Position numbers and translations under genes: made by a program. The notes below the pieces were generated by a model. That model was not told the origin of the DNA. It made no database searches and was given only the letters and a program-made list of their open reading frames with translations. A stretch of 64,000 nucleotides of DNA from JABWCQ01 sp964530625 (lineage in GTDB: Bacteria > Electryoneota > RPQS01): positions 67,616 to 131,615 of the forward strand of contig CAZHAK010000007.1 of assembly GCA_964530625.1 (NCBI GenBank), read 5' to 3'. Positions 16,177 through 25,439 of the stretch are shown piece after piece; positions within the stretch are counted from its first letter, which is position 1, and the number at the start of each line of letters is the position of its first letter.

Positions 16177-18696
16177 ATGAAACTATGGTCTAAGATTCTG
16201 TGCCTGGTTGTTGCCCTGTTCGCGGTCACCACACTTCACGCTGCCGAGTTCTCGGACATGCTCGAGTTAGAGCTTGAAAAAGCGAAGGGTAGTGACTTCG
16301 TCAGCGCAATTATCACGCTGCCGAGTGCGATTGATATTCGGTCGCTCGACTTTGCGCTTCACACTCGCAAAGCAACCTTGGCGGAACGTCACAGTGAAGT
16401 TATTGGCGCGCTGAAATATAACGCGTCGCTAAATCAGCCTGCCTATCGCGCCGAACTCGAAGAAGAAATCGAAAAAGGAAATGTCGAAGGCTATACCGCC
16501 TACTGGATTGAAAATCTCTTCGTGATTTCTGCTACAAAAGATTACATTGAGTCGCTGCGCAACCGCGGTGACATCGAGTTTGCCGACGAGAACTTCAAAC
16601 CCGAGTTGATTGAGCCGATTGTCTCGTCCTCAGGCGACGAACGTCCGCCGCGAATAAATCCGCTCGACAACGAAACCACCACAGCCGGTCAAAATGCCAT
16701 CGGTGCAACCCGCGTCAATCGCGAACTTGGCATTACGGGTCAAGGCGTGCTTGTAGCAAACTGTGACACCGGAGTTGACGGCAATCATCCTGCGCTCGCT
16801 TCGCGCTGGAGAGGAAACTTTGCGCCTGCGGCAGAATGCTGGCGCGACGCTCTCGGATCTGCACCCAACTTCCCCTCGGATGGAAACAATCACGGCACGC
16901 ACGTCATGGGTACGATTACGGGCCGCGCGATCTCCGGCAATGACACCAATACTGTGGGTAGTGCGCCCAACGCGCTGTGGATTGCGACCAACTCAATCAA
17001 TCAGGGCGTCGGTGCCGCATTCGATAACGACATCATCGCCGACTACCAGTGGTTTGCAGATCCCGACGGCGACGTCCAAACCTTGGATGATGTCCCGGAT
17101 TGCATTCAGAATTCGTGGGGAGTTCATTCTGGCTTTAGCGGGTACATTCAATGCGACAGCCGCTGGAACACCGTAATTCTAAACTGTGAAGCGGCTGGTC
17201 CCGTGATCTCATGGTCAGCCGGTAACGAATCTGGCTCCGGCCATCGAGCGCCCGCGATCTTTTCCATAAATGCTTACCAAATCTTCTCTGTGGGCGCGGT
17301 GGACGCACAAGATGGCTTGCCGCCCTATCCGATTGCAAGTTTTTCGAGCCTTGGACCCACACCTTGTGCTCCCTTTGTTCCTGACAACATTAAGCCAGAA
17401 ATTTCCGCGCCCGGTGTGAATGTCTATTCGTCCGTCCCCGGTGGCGGCTATAGTAGTTCCTATTCCGGCACCTCTATGGCAGGACCGCATGTTGCAGGCG
17501 TCGTCGCGTTGATGCGCGAAGCCTGTCCCGATTGCGATCACATCACGATCAAGGATGCGATCATGCAAACCGCGCTTGACCAAGGTCCGGCAGGGCAGGA
17601 CAATACATACGGCTATGGCGTGATCCAAGCCTATGAAGCCGTCATCGCTGTCTCCGCACTCGGCCGCGTAGCTGGTGTCGTTACGGACGGAGTTGATCCT
17701 ATTAACGGTGCGCGCGTGAAAATTCTTTCCGGACCAAACCAAGTTTACACTGATGCTGGTGGTCTGTATTACCTCGCCTTATCTGACGGAACCTACGACC
17801 TTGAGTTTTCGAAAGTCGGTTTCATTTCTGACACAACGTATGGCGTGGTCGTGACCGTTGGAGATACCGTCTTTGTCAATGCTGAACTCACTGCGCTGAC
17901 ACCAGTCGTTTTCGTGAACGAAGATTTCGAAGCCGGCGCTCCCGGTTGGACACACGATGCTCCCGGCGGCTGGGTAGATAATTGGCACATCTCGACAGAG
18001 CGCGCAAACTCCGGTACACATTCGTACAAGTGCGGCGACGAGGGAGTGGGAACATATGCAAGTTTCGATGACGCTCGCTTGACGTCCCCTGTTTTGTCAA
18101 ACATCCCTGCTTCGGCTTATCTGAATTTCGATCTCCAGATCGAATCCGAACTTTCGGGAGCTTTCCCGGATTCAGCTTATGACGGCGGATTCATAGAGCT
18201 CTCCGTTGATGCAGGCCCGTGGACCCACGTTTCCCCGCTGCAAGGCTACACCAAAACCTTCCGATACTCTGCAGGTGGAGGAAATCCCTATACCGGGCCG
18301 GTTCCGGGGGTTGCGTGTTTTGGAGGAATTAATACGACTTGGACAACCTACACCCTCGATCTTTCGGGCCATGAAGGCTCTGACGTGCAGGTTCGCTTCC
18401 GCTTCGGATCAGATGCCAATACGAATCTGGAAGGCTGGTACGTCGATGATATCTACGGTGTCGGTTTTACGGATCAAACATTGTCCGCGCCGATGGAACT
18501 AACCATCCTCTATGATTCAAATACAAACGAGTTGGTATTCAATTGGCAAGGAAGCGCGCCAAATTATCAGCTATGGAGTGGATCCACGGTTGATGGTCCG
18601 TATAACTTCCTTGAGGCCACTACAACGAATCAAACGGTGTCCATTCCGATGCCTGTTGGCGACCAACAATATTATGTCGTCGTGGCGACCGATTGA
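16177..18696 (+). CDS. Secreted subtilisin-like (S8) protease with MAM-like and FN3-like tail
   Basis: This 839-residue secreted serine protease has a signal peptide (MKLWSKILCLVVALFAVTTL, cleavage near HA). A propeptide (about 23-160) precedes a complete S8 triad: Asp197 in CDTGVDGNHP, His239 in HGTHVMG, Asn350 in SAGNE and Ser433 in SGTSMAGPHVAG. After the protease come a carboxypeptidase-regulatory-like beta domain (about 505-580), an immune-inhibitor-A/MAM-like domain (about 585-770; DDARLTSP, GWYVDDI) and a C-terminal FN3-like domain from SAPMELTI. The start has AAGGTGA upstream. It is the canonical counterpart of the Glu-variant subtilase at 5704. It stands alone, with a terminator after it. 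The substrate is unknown. Confidence 0.9.
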   Translation: MKLWSKILCLVVALFAVTTLHAAEFSDMLELELEKAKGSDFVSAIITLPSAIDIRSLDFALHTRKATLAERHSEVIGALKYNASLNQPAYRAELEEEIEKGNVEGYTAYWIENLFVISATKDYIESLRNRGDIEFADENFKPELIEPIVSSSGDERPPRINPLDNETTTAGQNAIGATRVNRELGITGQGVLVANCDTGVDGNHPALASRWRGNFAPAAECWRDALGSAPNFPSDGNNHGTHVMGTITGRAISGNDTNTVGSAPNALWIATNSINQGVGAAFDNDIIADYQWFADPDGDVQTLDDVPDCIQNSWGVHSGFSGYIQCDSRWNTVILNCEAAGPVISWSAGNESGSGHRAPAIFSINAYQIFSVGAVDAQDGLPPYPIASFSSLGPTPCAPFVPDNIKPEISAPGVNVYSSVPGGGYSSSYSGTSMAGPHVAGVVALMREACPDCDHITIKDAIMQTALDQGPAGQDNTYGYGVIQAYEAVIAVSALGRVAGVVTDGVDPINGARVKILSGPNQVYTDAGGLYYLALSDGTYDLEFSKVGFISDTTYGVVVTVGDTVFVNAELTALTPVVFVNEDFEAGAPGWTHDAPGGWVDNWHISTERANSGTHSYKCGDEGVGTYASFDDARLTSPVLSNIPASAYLNFDLQIESELSGAFPDSAYDGGFIELSVDAGPWTHVSPLQGYTKTFRYSAGGGNPYTGPVPGVACFGGINTTWTTYTLDLSGHEGSDVQVRFRFGSDANTNLEGWYVDDIYGVGFTDQTLSAPMELTILYDSNTNELVFNWQGSAPNYQLWSGSTVDGPYNFLEATTTNQTVSIPMPVGDQQYYVVVATD

Positions 18697-18726
18697 GATG
18701 CAGTACTAAGAGAGTTTCGTCTAAAC

Positions 18727-18758
18727 AAAAAGGCCCTCGCTATCGCGGGGGCTTTTTT
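18727..18758. terminator. Bidirectional terminator between convergent genes
   Basis: GCCCTCGC and GCGGGGGC form an 8-bp stem around TATC (18733-18752, one G-T pair), with an A-run on the left and six Ts on the right. It serves the subtilase on the plus strand and, read the other way, the DUF2961 gene ending at 18783. Confidence 0.85.
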
Positions 18759-18782
18759 GGTGCTCAATACTCTATTTCAGAT

Positions 18783-21515
18783 TCAGTCCCACGGTAACTC
18801 CCTCGTGATGGCGGTGGCTGGAATGTTCGTCCCGCGCCGCGCAGTGACTATGAATTCAAATTGATCGCCAAGACTTATCGGCGTTGTCCAAGTCGTATCC
18901 GCGCCGCTCACTTCCGCCTGCCAATACCACAGACTGTCATCCGGCAATGCGCGGAAAATATCATACGCATACGGAAGCAGCGGAGCGCCGAGAACATCAT
19001 TCGTTACCGGCTGCCAATATAACCGGACTGACGCTCCCTCTACATGAATCACGGCGCCCTCCACAACACGAGGCGCCGCTTCCGGCGGAGATGCGATAAA
19101 TAATGCCTGATCCAATATTGCCTTCCAACCCGATGACGCGGGATTGAGGCCGACCGTGCGAATCGTCAAAATGTTGTACCCCGGATTTAACGTGTGCGTG
19201 GCGCCCCAAAGGGTATCGCTGCGCTCCCAACTTGCATACATCGTAGGCCTATACTGATCACTGGCGACCAAACTGCTCTCCCCGTTGATCTGAACCGCTA
19301 CGACTGCCGCATTGCTCGTCTGGCCGAAGAAGTAAGCTGTTTGAAATGTTCCGCCCGAAGGTGACCAGAACGGAAGGTGTACAAAGCTCGTTGTGTCTGC
19401 TCCAGTCAGTACATAGCAGGACATTCTGCCCCAAGGATCGGTGTTGCTGGATCGAATCCAATCGCGGCACCACTCTTCTTTGATGCGCGCGCCTGACCAT
19501 GTCGATCGACGGAGTATCTCAGGCTCGACACGAAACCAATAGCGATAGTGAAGAAGGCTGTCTGATATCGTAGTTCCGCTGAATTCAGGCGTTCCCGTTA
19601 CCAAATACTCTCCCTCGTACAATCCGACGGGTACTCGAATCCGGCCCGTCAATACCCCTAACGAGTTGGCGCTTGGTAATGCCCCGATCCACGGTGACGG
19701 CATGCCGTCAATTGCGACCGTTGCACTCTCGTTTGCAAGCAATCCGTGCATTTCGATGGTCAATGTGTCGCCCGCATAAACAGAATTGTCAATGTCTGTC
19801 CGAACCGGCTGAAACCAAAGTGTTGGTCCGCCAAGGTGCTGCCACGCCGCAGTCAATGTATCGTATCCCGAATCCGTCAACACGGCTAATGAATAATCTC
19901 CTGCAGGCAAACTGTCCGGAGCGTGAAAAGTTACATCAAACACAGAGTCCATATTTACGTGAAGAAACGAACCTGCCGCAAGCTCAAGTAGCTCGTCGCC
20001 CAAACTTACTCCAAATATTGGTGAAAACGGGTCCAGTGATTTGCCAATGACGCGAATGGACTCACCTGCATGAGTCGCTTGATCATTACTTGCGTCGAGC
20101 ACACGCCACTTGGGGTGCTCAACATACGCAAACGCAGTGGTGCGATAATGTCCCGAAAAATTGTTGAAACGTCCAACCTCTATTTCGCACTTTATGTGCG
20201 ATTCAAATGGAATCGGATCATTATTGTGCCACCGATATGCGGCAGCGCTGTCTCCCAAATAGGCCACACAGCCGTGCAGCGGCAATTGCGCATACTGTGG
20301 CGTCCAATACCATCCGCCCTTAAAGTAGTCCTCCGTTCCTGTACCGTGCCAACTAGGTATCTCTTCGCCGTCAATAAAAAACATCTCGTCGCCTTCCAAC
20401 ACATGGTTGTCAGTCTGCTGCATGTCCTGAACGGTCCCCACATAACTCCCTGGGCCATCAAACTCTCCTATCAAATAGTTCTCCCAAAGCCGCGTTGGCT
20501 CCATCTCTCGATACTGGCCATGCAAACGAAACGGCCCTACTTCTGCAGTGACCAGCTCAACGCAAGACATAAAAGTCTGCGGCGACGGCGTACGGTTCTC
20601 AAATTCAATTTTCAAGTCCTGCTGCATCACTACCGGTTGATTGAAGTAGAGCGTATCGCCTACTGATCCCGTCACAATGGATTGATATGGCCGCCAACCC
20701 AAAGGAGTGCCAAACACGGAGCAAATGGGACCCTCGATATCCGGAATCGGGTAACCGTCCGTATATATTCTAACCCAAAAATTCTCAAACACCGACTGCG
20801 TTCTATTTTGTATCGCCAACAATATCCGCCTCGTCTGCCCGCTCCACTCTACGTCACACGCCGTCACGCTTTGACCGGGATTCAACGTCACTGTGTAGTC
20901 TTTCTGATCTTCATAGGGCACATAAAGCGGAGTAGCGGGTGCCGCAAACCGCGCTGCTAATGAATCAAGCTTTGCCATGTAGTCAGTACTCGGCGGCATC
21001 GTAAATGACTCAACTTCCGTTCCCGGCGGAAGTTTCAACACGGTCACATGGAAATAAATGGCTCGAACATTGTTGTATGTAATCCGCACGCGATCCTGAA
21101 ACGGAATCGGAGTATACGAGTAATACGCGCCTGACGAACTGTCTGCAATCGGAGGAAGAAACGGACTCATCAATCCGAAAGGACAAACCAGCGGCGTGTC
21201 AATTAGAGCCGTTGTTAAATTATCCACATACAGCCGCCAGCGCCAGTCAGATGTCTGATCGCCCTGCGTCCACCACATCGCTGTGACCACGCCCGGACCT
21301 TGAACGTCACAAAGAATCTTATTGCCAAACGTGTCAACTCCGTAGTAGTGGCCGAGATCGCTGTTGCTCCCGTTATGAGCCCAACTCGAGAAATGAACAA
21401 CCTCTCCTTCCAATGGCCACGAGAGCCGCTCTGGATGAAGCATGTAGTCAAAATATGGTTGACCCATGGCCACAGAAAGAGGGAAAAGTAGTACTAAAAG
21501 TTTGTGCATGTTCAT
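18783..21515 (-). CDS. Secreted DUF2961 / GH172-type glycoside hydrolase
   Basis: This protein of about 910 residues has a signal peptide (MNMHKLLVLLFPLSVAMG). The DUF2961 core covers roughly residues 25-385. It has the family's GPGVVTAMWWT, the PFG segment, the TPIPFQDRVRI segment, GTGTEDYFKGGWYW and DPIPFESHIKCEIE. DUF2961 proteins are now glycoside hydrolase family 172, which includes alpha-arabinofuranosidase and difructose-dianhydride enzymes; the substrate here cannot be told. The rest holds beta-sandwich modules, including a carbohydrate-binding-like segment and a C-terminal FN3-like domain (AAPRVVEG). The frame is open to 21647. ATG at 21515 (or 21509) is chosen because it begins the signal peptide. 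The gene is alone, with no Sus-type transporter or other carbohydrate genes beside it. Confidence 0.82.
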   Translation of the reverse strand: MNMHKLLVLLFPLSVAMGQPYFDYMLHPERLSWPLEGEVVHFSSWAHNGSNSDLGHYYGVDTFGNKILCDVQGPGVVTAMWWTQGDQTSDWRWRLYVDNLTTALIDTPLVCPFGLMSPFLPPIADSSSGAYYSYTPIPFQDRVRITYNNVRAIYFHVTVLKLPPGTEVESFTMPPSTDYMAKLDSLAARFAAPATPLYVPYEDQKDYTVTLNPGQSVTACDVEWSGQTRRILLAIQNRTQSVFENFWVRIYTDGYPIPDIEGPICSVFGTPLGWRPYQSIVTGSVGDTLYFNQPVVMQQDLKIEFENRTPSPQTFMSCVELVTAEVGPFRLHGQYREMEPTRLWENYLIGEFDGPGSYVGTVQDMQQTDNHVLEGDEMFFIDGEEIPSWHGTGTEDYFKGGWYWTPQYAQLPLHGCVAYLGDSAAAYRWHNNDPIPFESHIKCEIEVGRFNNFSGHYRTTAFAYVEHPKWRVLDASNDQATHAGESIRVIGKSLDPFSPIFGVSLGDELLELAAGSFLHVNMDSVFDVTFHAPDSLPAGDYSLAVLTDSGYDTLTAAWQHLGGPTLWFQPVRTDIDNSVYAGDTLTIEMHGLLANESATVAIDGMPSPWIGALPSANSLGVLTGRIRVPVGLYEGEYLVTGTPEFSGTTISDSLLHYRYWFRVEPEILRRSTWSGARIKEEWCRDWIRSSNTDPWGRMSCYVLTGADTTSFVHLPFWSPSGGTFQTAYFFGQTSNAAVVAVQINGESSLVASDQYRPTMYASWERSDTLWGATHTLNPGYNILTIRTVGLNPASSGWKAILDQALFIASPPEAAPRVVEGAVIHVEGASVRLYWQPVTNDVLGAPLLPYAYDIFRALPDDSLWYWQAEVSGADTTWTTPISLGDQFEFIVTARRGTNIPATAITRELPWD

Positions 21516-21694
21516 AATGAGTTTGACGAGTGAGATTCCATCTATATAAGGTAATCTCAAATGTTGCGGAAAACAATCCAACCAATCACAATTTACCACG
21601 CCAAAGCATTGTATGTCTGCTTGGAAAGTAGTAACATTACTATGCACGTCTTATTAATTATGTCGTATTTACAATAGGTTAGCACTCACATTTC

Positions 21695-22252
21695 GTGGAA
21701 ATCCTGCTTGCCCCGTGGCCGTGGTATGTTAGCGGTCCCCTGATTGGTCTGATGGTGCCTCTTATCTTGATCTTCGGAGAGAGGCCCTTTGGTATCTCAA
21801 GTAGCCTCCGCCATGTCTGCGCCGCCGTCTTTCCGCGGAAATTTGACTACCTGAGATACGACTGGCGGCGCGAGGGGCTGTGGCTGATCCTGCTGGTCAT
21901 GGGCCTTGTTGCCGGGGGCTGGGTCGGCGGTAGTTTGCTCAGTGCACGTGACTCCATATCCATTTCAAACGAAACCGTCATGGATCTGGCTCGGCTGGGT
22001 ATCGCGGATGTTCAAGGATTCGCGCCTGCCTCTCTCTTCAGTTGGGAGTCGCTCTTCACGTGGCCGAGTATTTTCTTCCTGACCGTCGGTGGATTCTTGA
22101 TCGGCTTCGGTACTCGCTGGGCGGATGGCTGCACCTCCGGACACGGTATTACCGGGCTGGCAAACTTGCAATGGCCTTCGCTGGTTGCTGTTTGCGGATT
22201 CTTCCTCGGCGGCTTGTTGGCCACTCATCTTCTGTTCCCGCTCTTCTTCTGA
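21695..22252 (+). CDS. YeeE/YedE-family sulfur transporter, first half
   Basis: This 185-residue inner-membrane protein starts at GTG 21695 (MEILLAPWPWYVSGPLIGLM). PWPWY, GISSSLRH and RWADGCTSGHG are hallmarks of YeeE/YedE (DUF395) proteins, which move thiosulfate or related sulfur compounds using conserved cysteines. About five membrane segments are visible. In many bacteria, as here, the transporter is split over two adjacent genes. Its TGA overlaps the ATG of the second half (TGATG). No strong ribosome site precedes the GTG, but the family aligns from this codon. The downstream persulfide/rhodanese protein indicates sulfane-sulfur handling. Confidence 0.85.
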   Translation: MEILLAPWPWYVSGPLIGLMVPLILIFGERPFGISSSLRHVCAAVFPRKFDYLRYDWRREGLWLILLVMGLVAGGWVGGSLLSARDSISISNETVMDLARLGIADVQGFAPASLFSWESLFTWPSIFFLTVGGFLIGFGTRWADGCTSGHGITGLANLQWPSLVAVCGFFLGGLLATHLLFPLFF

Positions 22253-22710
22253 TGGCCGACTCAACATCCTCAGAAATCTATTCCATGCGGACTCGCGATA
22301 AGCTCATTTTCTTCGCGATCGGCATCTACTTCGGAATCGTCATCTCTAAATCTGAAGCCATCTCTTGGTTTCGCATTCAAGAGATGTTTCGCTTTCAGTC
22401 GTTTCACATGTACGGTTTGCTAATGTCTGGCGTCATTACTGGCGCACTTAGTCTCAAAGTCATCCGCAGCCTTAAGCTCAAGACCATCAAGGGAGAACCT
22501 CTCGAACTCGAGCCGAAGGACACAAAACCCTGGAAAGGCTACCTGCTCGGGGGAAGCTGCTTCGGACTGGGATGGGCCTTCACCGGAGCTTGTCCTGGCC
22601 CTCTTTACACTTTGATTGGAACCGGATTAACCGTTATGGTGGTTCCCTTGTTGTTTGCCTTTGTTGGAGCTTGGACCTACGGATACTTTAAACCGAAACT
22701 GCCGCATTAA
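22252..22710 (+). CDS. YeeE/YedE-family sulfur transporter, second half
   Basis: This 152-residue membrane protein has about four hydrophobic segments. It carries GGSCFGLGWAFTGACPGPLY, the C-terminal-half signature of YeeE/YedE proteins with its conserved Cys. The frame is open from 22042, but that part only shadows the first-half gene. ATG at 22252 overlaps the preceding stop by one base, which suggests coupled translation in the equal amounts needed for a heteromeric transporter. ATG at 22285 (MRTRDKLIFF) is an alternative. The stop lies six bases before the next gene. Confidence 0.85.
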   Translation: MADSTSSEIYSMRTRDKLIFFAIGIYFGIVISKSEAISWFRIQEMFRFQSFHMYGLLMSGVITGALSLKVIRSLKLKTIKGEPLELEPKDTKPWKGYLLGGSCFGLGWAFTGACPGPLYTLIGTGLTVMVVPLLFAFVGAWTYGYFKPKLPH

Positions 22711-22716
22711 TCACTC

Positions 22717-24153
22717 ATGTACTTCCGCCAAATAGAAGATCCTTATCTCGCGCAATATGCGTATCTGATCGGATGTCAAGCAACTGGCGAAGCACTGTTG
22801 ATTGATCCCGAGCGAGATATTGACCGTTACGTCGAAATCGCGATGCGCAACAATTTGCGAATCGTTGCCGTCGCCGAAACTCATATCCATGCCGATTTTG
22901 TCAGCGGCGCGCGCGAGTTTGCGCAAAACTATCCAGTGAAAATCTACCTGTCTGCCGAAGGCGGTAAAGATTGGCAGTATGAGTGGGAAGCAAATCCACC
23001 CGCCCGCATTCTGCATCTGAAGCACGGGGATGTTTTTCATGTCGGCAACATCGAGATTGAAGCCGTCCATACTCCCGGCCATACCCCCGAGCACTTGTGC
23101 TACATGATCACTGATCGTGGCGGCGGAGCGGATGATGCGATGGGCCTGATTAGCGGCGACTTCGTGTTTGTCGGCGATGTCGGCAGACCGGACTTATTGG
23201 AAACTTCCACCGGAGAAATTGGCTCAAAAGATCCCTCCGCCCGTGCGCTTTATCGCTCGCTTCTGGAGTTCTTCCAGCTTCCCGACTATCTTCAACTCTG
23301 GCCCGGGCACGGAGCGGGTTCAGCCTGCGGCAAAGTTCTCGGCGCCATTCCCGAATCAACGGTCGGTTACGAACGCCGTTTCAACTCAAGCCTACGGGCC
23401 GCTCAAAATGGCGAAGATAGCTTCGTTGAATCAATCCTGCATGGCCAGTCCGAACCACCGCTCTATTTCGCGCAAATGAAGCGCTGGAATAAACAAGGTC
23501 CGCCGCTGCTGCCCACTGAGTTCAAGCTGCCCGCCATCCCGCCCGTAAAACTTCCCGAACTTGCCGACGATTCCAATACCGTGATCATTGACACTAGGAG
23601 TGACCCAGTGGCCTTCTTCAGGGGGCACGTAAAGAGCAGTGTTTGGGTTCCGCTGTCAAAGAGTTTTCCCTCCTATGCCGGTTCCTTAATCATGTCCGGA
23701 CAAAAAGTGGCTGTGCTCTGTCATGACTCGCAAGCAGAGCAAGCCGTCAGACTGCTCTGGCGCGTTGGTCTCGACAATATCCACGGCTACATCCCTGTCC
23801 GCGAGTTTGACGAGTGGGTAAAGAAATCCAGACCGACCCTGAATAGAATCCGCACGACCACCTTTTCAAGCCTCATGGATGACCACAAGGGAAGAGTGCG
23901 ACTGGACGTCCGCGGTGAAGCGGAAGTAGAGAAAGGTCGTTTACCAAAATCAGTTTGTATCCCCCACACTCGTATATTGTGCAGACTGTCCGAGCTTCCG
24001 CGTGATCAACACATCACCGTATTTTGCTCCGCCGGTACTCGCGCGATAGCCGTATCATCACTACTCGCAAGACTGGGCTTCAATGTTGATGTTATTGACG
24101 AAAATATTGAAGCCGCCGAAAAATATCTCGTGCGCGGTTTGAACATGAACTAA
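22717..24153 (+). CDS. Persulfide dioxygenase-like metallo-beta-lactamase/rhodanese fusion
   Basis: This 478-residue cytoplasmic protein has three parts, as in CstB-like proteins. An ETHE1-like metallo-beta-lactamase domain (about 1-250) has ETHIHADFVSG, HTPGHTPEH, GDVGRPDLL and LWPGHGAGSACGK, including the iron-ligand His/His/Asp positions. A first rhodanese domain (about 275-365) has Cys335 in a non-standard loop, CHDSQA. A second (about 375-475) has a standard loop, CSAGTRA, with Cys437. Such proteins oxidise persulfides to sulfite and pass sulfane sulfur to form thiosulfate, protecting against sulfide. With the two upstream transporter genes it forms a three-gene sulfur operon. Biochemistry is inferred from the family. 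Confidence 0.88.
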   Translation: MYFRQIEDPYLAQYAYLIGCQATGEALLIDPERDIDRYVEIAMRNNLRIVAVAETHIHADFVSGAREFAQNYPVKIYLSAEGGKDWQYEWEANPPARILHLKHGDVFHVGNIEIEAVHTPGHTPEHLCYMITDRGGGADDAMGLISGDFVFVGDVGRPDLLETSTGEIGSKDPSARALYRSLLEFFQLPDYLQLWPGHGAGSACGKVLGAIPESTVGYERRFNSSLRAAQNGEDSFVESILHGQSEPPLYFAQMKRWNKQGPPLLPTEFKLPAIPPVKLPELADDSNTVIIDTRSDPVAFFRGHVKSSVWVPLSKSFPSYAGSLIMSGQKVAVLCHDSQAEQAVRLLWRVGLDNIHGYIPVREFDEWVKKSRPTLNRIRTTTFSSLMDDHKGRVRLDVRGEAEVEKGRLPKSVCIPHTRILCRLSELPRDQHITVFCSAGTRAIAVSSLLARLGFNVDVIDENIEAAEKYLVRGLNMN

Positions 24154-24183
24154 ACTCGAGAATTTTTCTCACCAAGAAAAAGA

Positions 24184-24218
24184 AAACGGGTCAGGCAATC
24201 GCCGGACCCGTTTGTTTT
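24184..24218. terminator. Bidirectional terminator between sulfur and cbb3 operons
   Basis: AAACGGGTC (24184-24192) pairs with GACCCGTTT (24205-24213), flanked by an A-rich stretch on the left and TGTTTTAT on the right. It can terminate the sulfur operon (plus) and the cbb3 operon (minus). Confidence 0.8.
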
Positions 24219-24236
24219 ATCTTTGCTCACTCACAG

Positions 24237-24917
24237 CTACGGAGCACAGCAGGGGGGAGGCCCGAGATCCGCCGCAAGTCCCGCAAACCCGCGCCATAAC
24301 AACACTACAGCCGTCACGGCAATCAATGCGCTCGCCGCGACATTTCCGTAGCGGCTGAACCTTGCCGGAATCCGTTTAATTAGCGCACCCAATCCTAAGA
24401 GCGCAGGCATCGTGCCGATCCCGAACGCTTGCATAATCATCATGCCCGTCATCGGAGTCTCCGCTGCCGCGGAGCGCGCAACCATCGCATACAACACTCC
24501 GCACGGAAGAAACGCCGCCGCCAATCCAAGTCCGGGTGACATCAATTTGCCCCATCTCATCGCTCGCTTGGACATCGCAACAGAAAACTTCGCGAGTACG
24601 CCACCAGACGTCGGCAGCACGCAGGCGAGAACCAAGGCGATAATCATCAGCGCTCCGCCGATAATCGAAACCCACGCCGCGGCCTTCTGCAATCCGGCTT
24701 GATTCATAAAGATCGCACCCATTGCAGCCGCTGCGAATCCCAATGCCGAATACGAGACTAACTTACCGACCGAAAAACCAAGCGGCGCCCACGCTCCACC
24801 CGTCATCTTTGAGCGGCAACCCAATGTCGATAGCGGTCCGCACATTCCTATACAATGTGCGGAGCTGAGGATTCCCACAACAAAAGCCGGGACGATGTCA
24901 ACAGCAAACGTGTTCAT
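24237..24917 (-). CDS. TauE/SafE-like (DsbD_2) membrane protein of the cbb3 cluster
   Basis: This 226-residue protein has about six membrane segments. HCIGMCGP near the start and FLPCGVLYAMV in the middle are typical of the sulfite-exporter TauE/SafE-like (UreH/DsbD_2) group that accompanies cbb3 oxidase assembly genes. The Cys-Met-Cys and His residues suggest a role in copper supply or cofactor maturation, inferred from family and position. The C-terminus ends in CCAP. It is the last gene of the cbb3 operon, one base after the stop of the FixH-like gene. Confidence 0.8.
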   Translation of the reverse strand: MNTFAVDIVPAFVVGILSSAHCIGMCGPLSTLGCRSKMTGGAWAPLGFSVGKLVSYSALGFAAAAMGAIFMNQAGLQKAAAWVSIIGGALMIIALVLACVLPTSGGVLAKFSVAMSKRAMRWGKLMSPGLGLAAAFLPCGVLYAMVARSAAAETPMTGMMIMQAFGIGTMPALLGLGALIKRIPARFSRYGNVAASALIAVTAVVLLWRGFAGLAADLGPPPCCAP

Positions 24918-24918
24918 G

Positions 24919-25434
24919 TCAATTCACGAAAAACGAAACGCGATCGCGATAGCGCTTCTCACCTAGACTTAAATCCGTGATACACTCCCACGCGCCGCGC
25001 GCAAGAGGCAGAGTTGCTTTGACGGCATATTGGCCATTTCCCATCGGCAAAATTGGCTTCGCTTGCTGGTCCAAATGTTTGTCTGAAGGACGGTATAGGC
25101 TGCATGTGCCGCTGATTGAATCTGTGGGAATTCCTGCCGCGTCAATGACGCTCAAGATGACTAACAGATTGTCCTCTGGAGCAACAGTCGCCGTCACTTT
25201 CCATCCCGTCCGTTCGGTAGCCTGCTTTTCGCTGACCACTTGCTTCAGATTCGCGCCCTTTTCGTAATAATGCTCCGTCATTAACTCAGGCGGACTCTGC
25301 ATCGCCAAGGTCACGAGCACCATATTCATCGCCACGGTTGCAGTGAGAATGCCAACAATAATCAGTGGCCACAAATTGTCATCGAGGTGCCTCTGAATTT
25401 TCGAACATGGTTTCGTCATCGTTTCCTTGGTCAT
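24919..25434 (-). CDS. fixH: FixH-family cbb3 oxidase accessory protein
   Basis: This 171-residue membrane-anchored protein has one membrane segment at about residues 20-45 (LWPLIIVGILTATVAMNMVL) after a basic cytoplasmic tail, then a periplasmic beta-rich domain. The segment LMTEHYYEKGANLKQ after the anchor is typical of FixH/CcoH (compare YY-x-x-G). The protein is needed for assembly of cbb3 oxidase, probably in concert with the copper ATPase. It lies between ccoG (stop five bases upstream) and the TauE/SafE-like gene. Confidence 0.85.
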   Translation of the reverse strand: MTKETMTKPCSKIQRHLDDNLWPLIIVGILTATVAMNMVLVTLAMQSPPELMTEHYYEKGANLKQVVSEKQATERTGWKVTATVAPEDNLLVILSVIDAAGIPTDSISGTCSLYRPSDKHLDQQAKPILPMGNGQYAVKATLPLARGAWECITDLSLGEKRYRDRVSFFVN

Positions 25435-25439
25435 AGTCG

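Noticed and set aside
22042..22251. Upstream extension of the second YeeE half
   Set aside because: It shadows the first half. TGATG overlap at 22252 and family length favour the later start.
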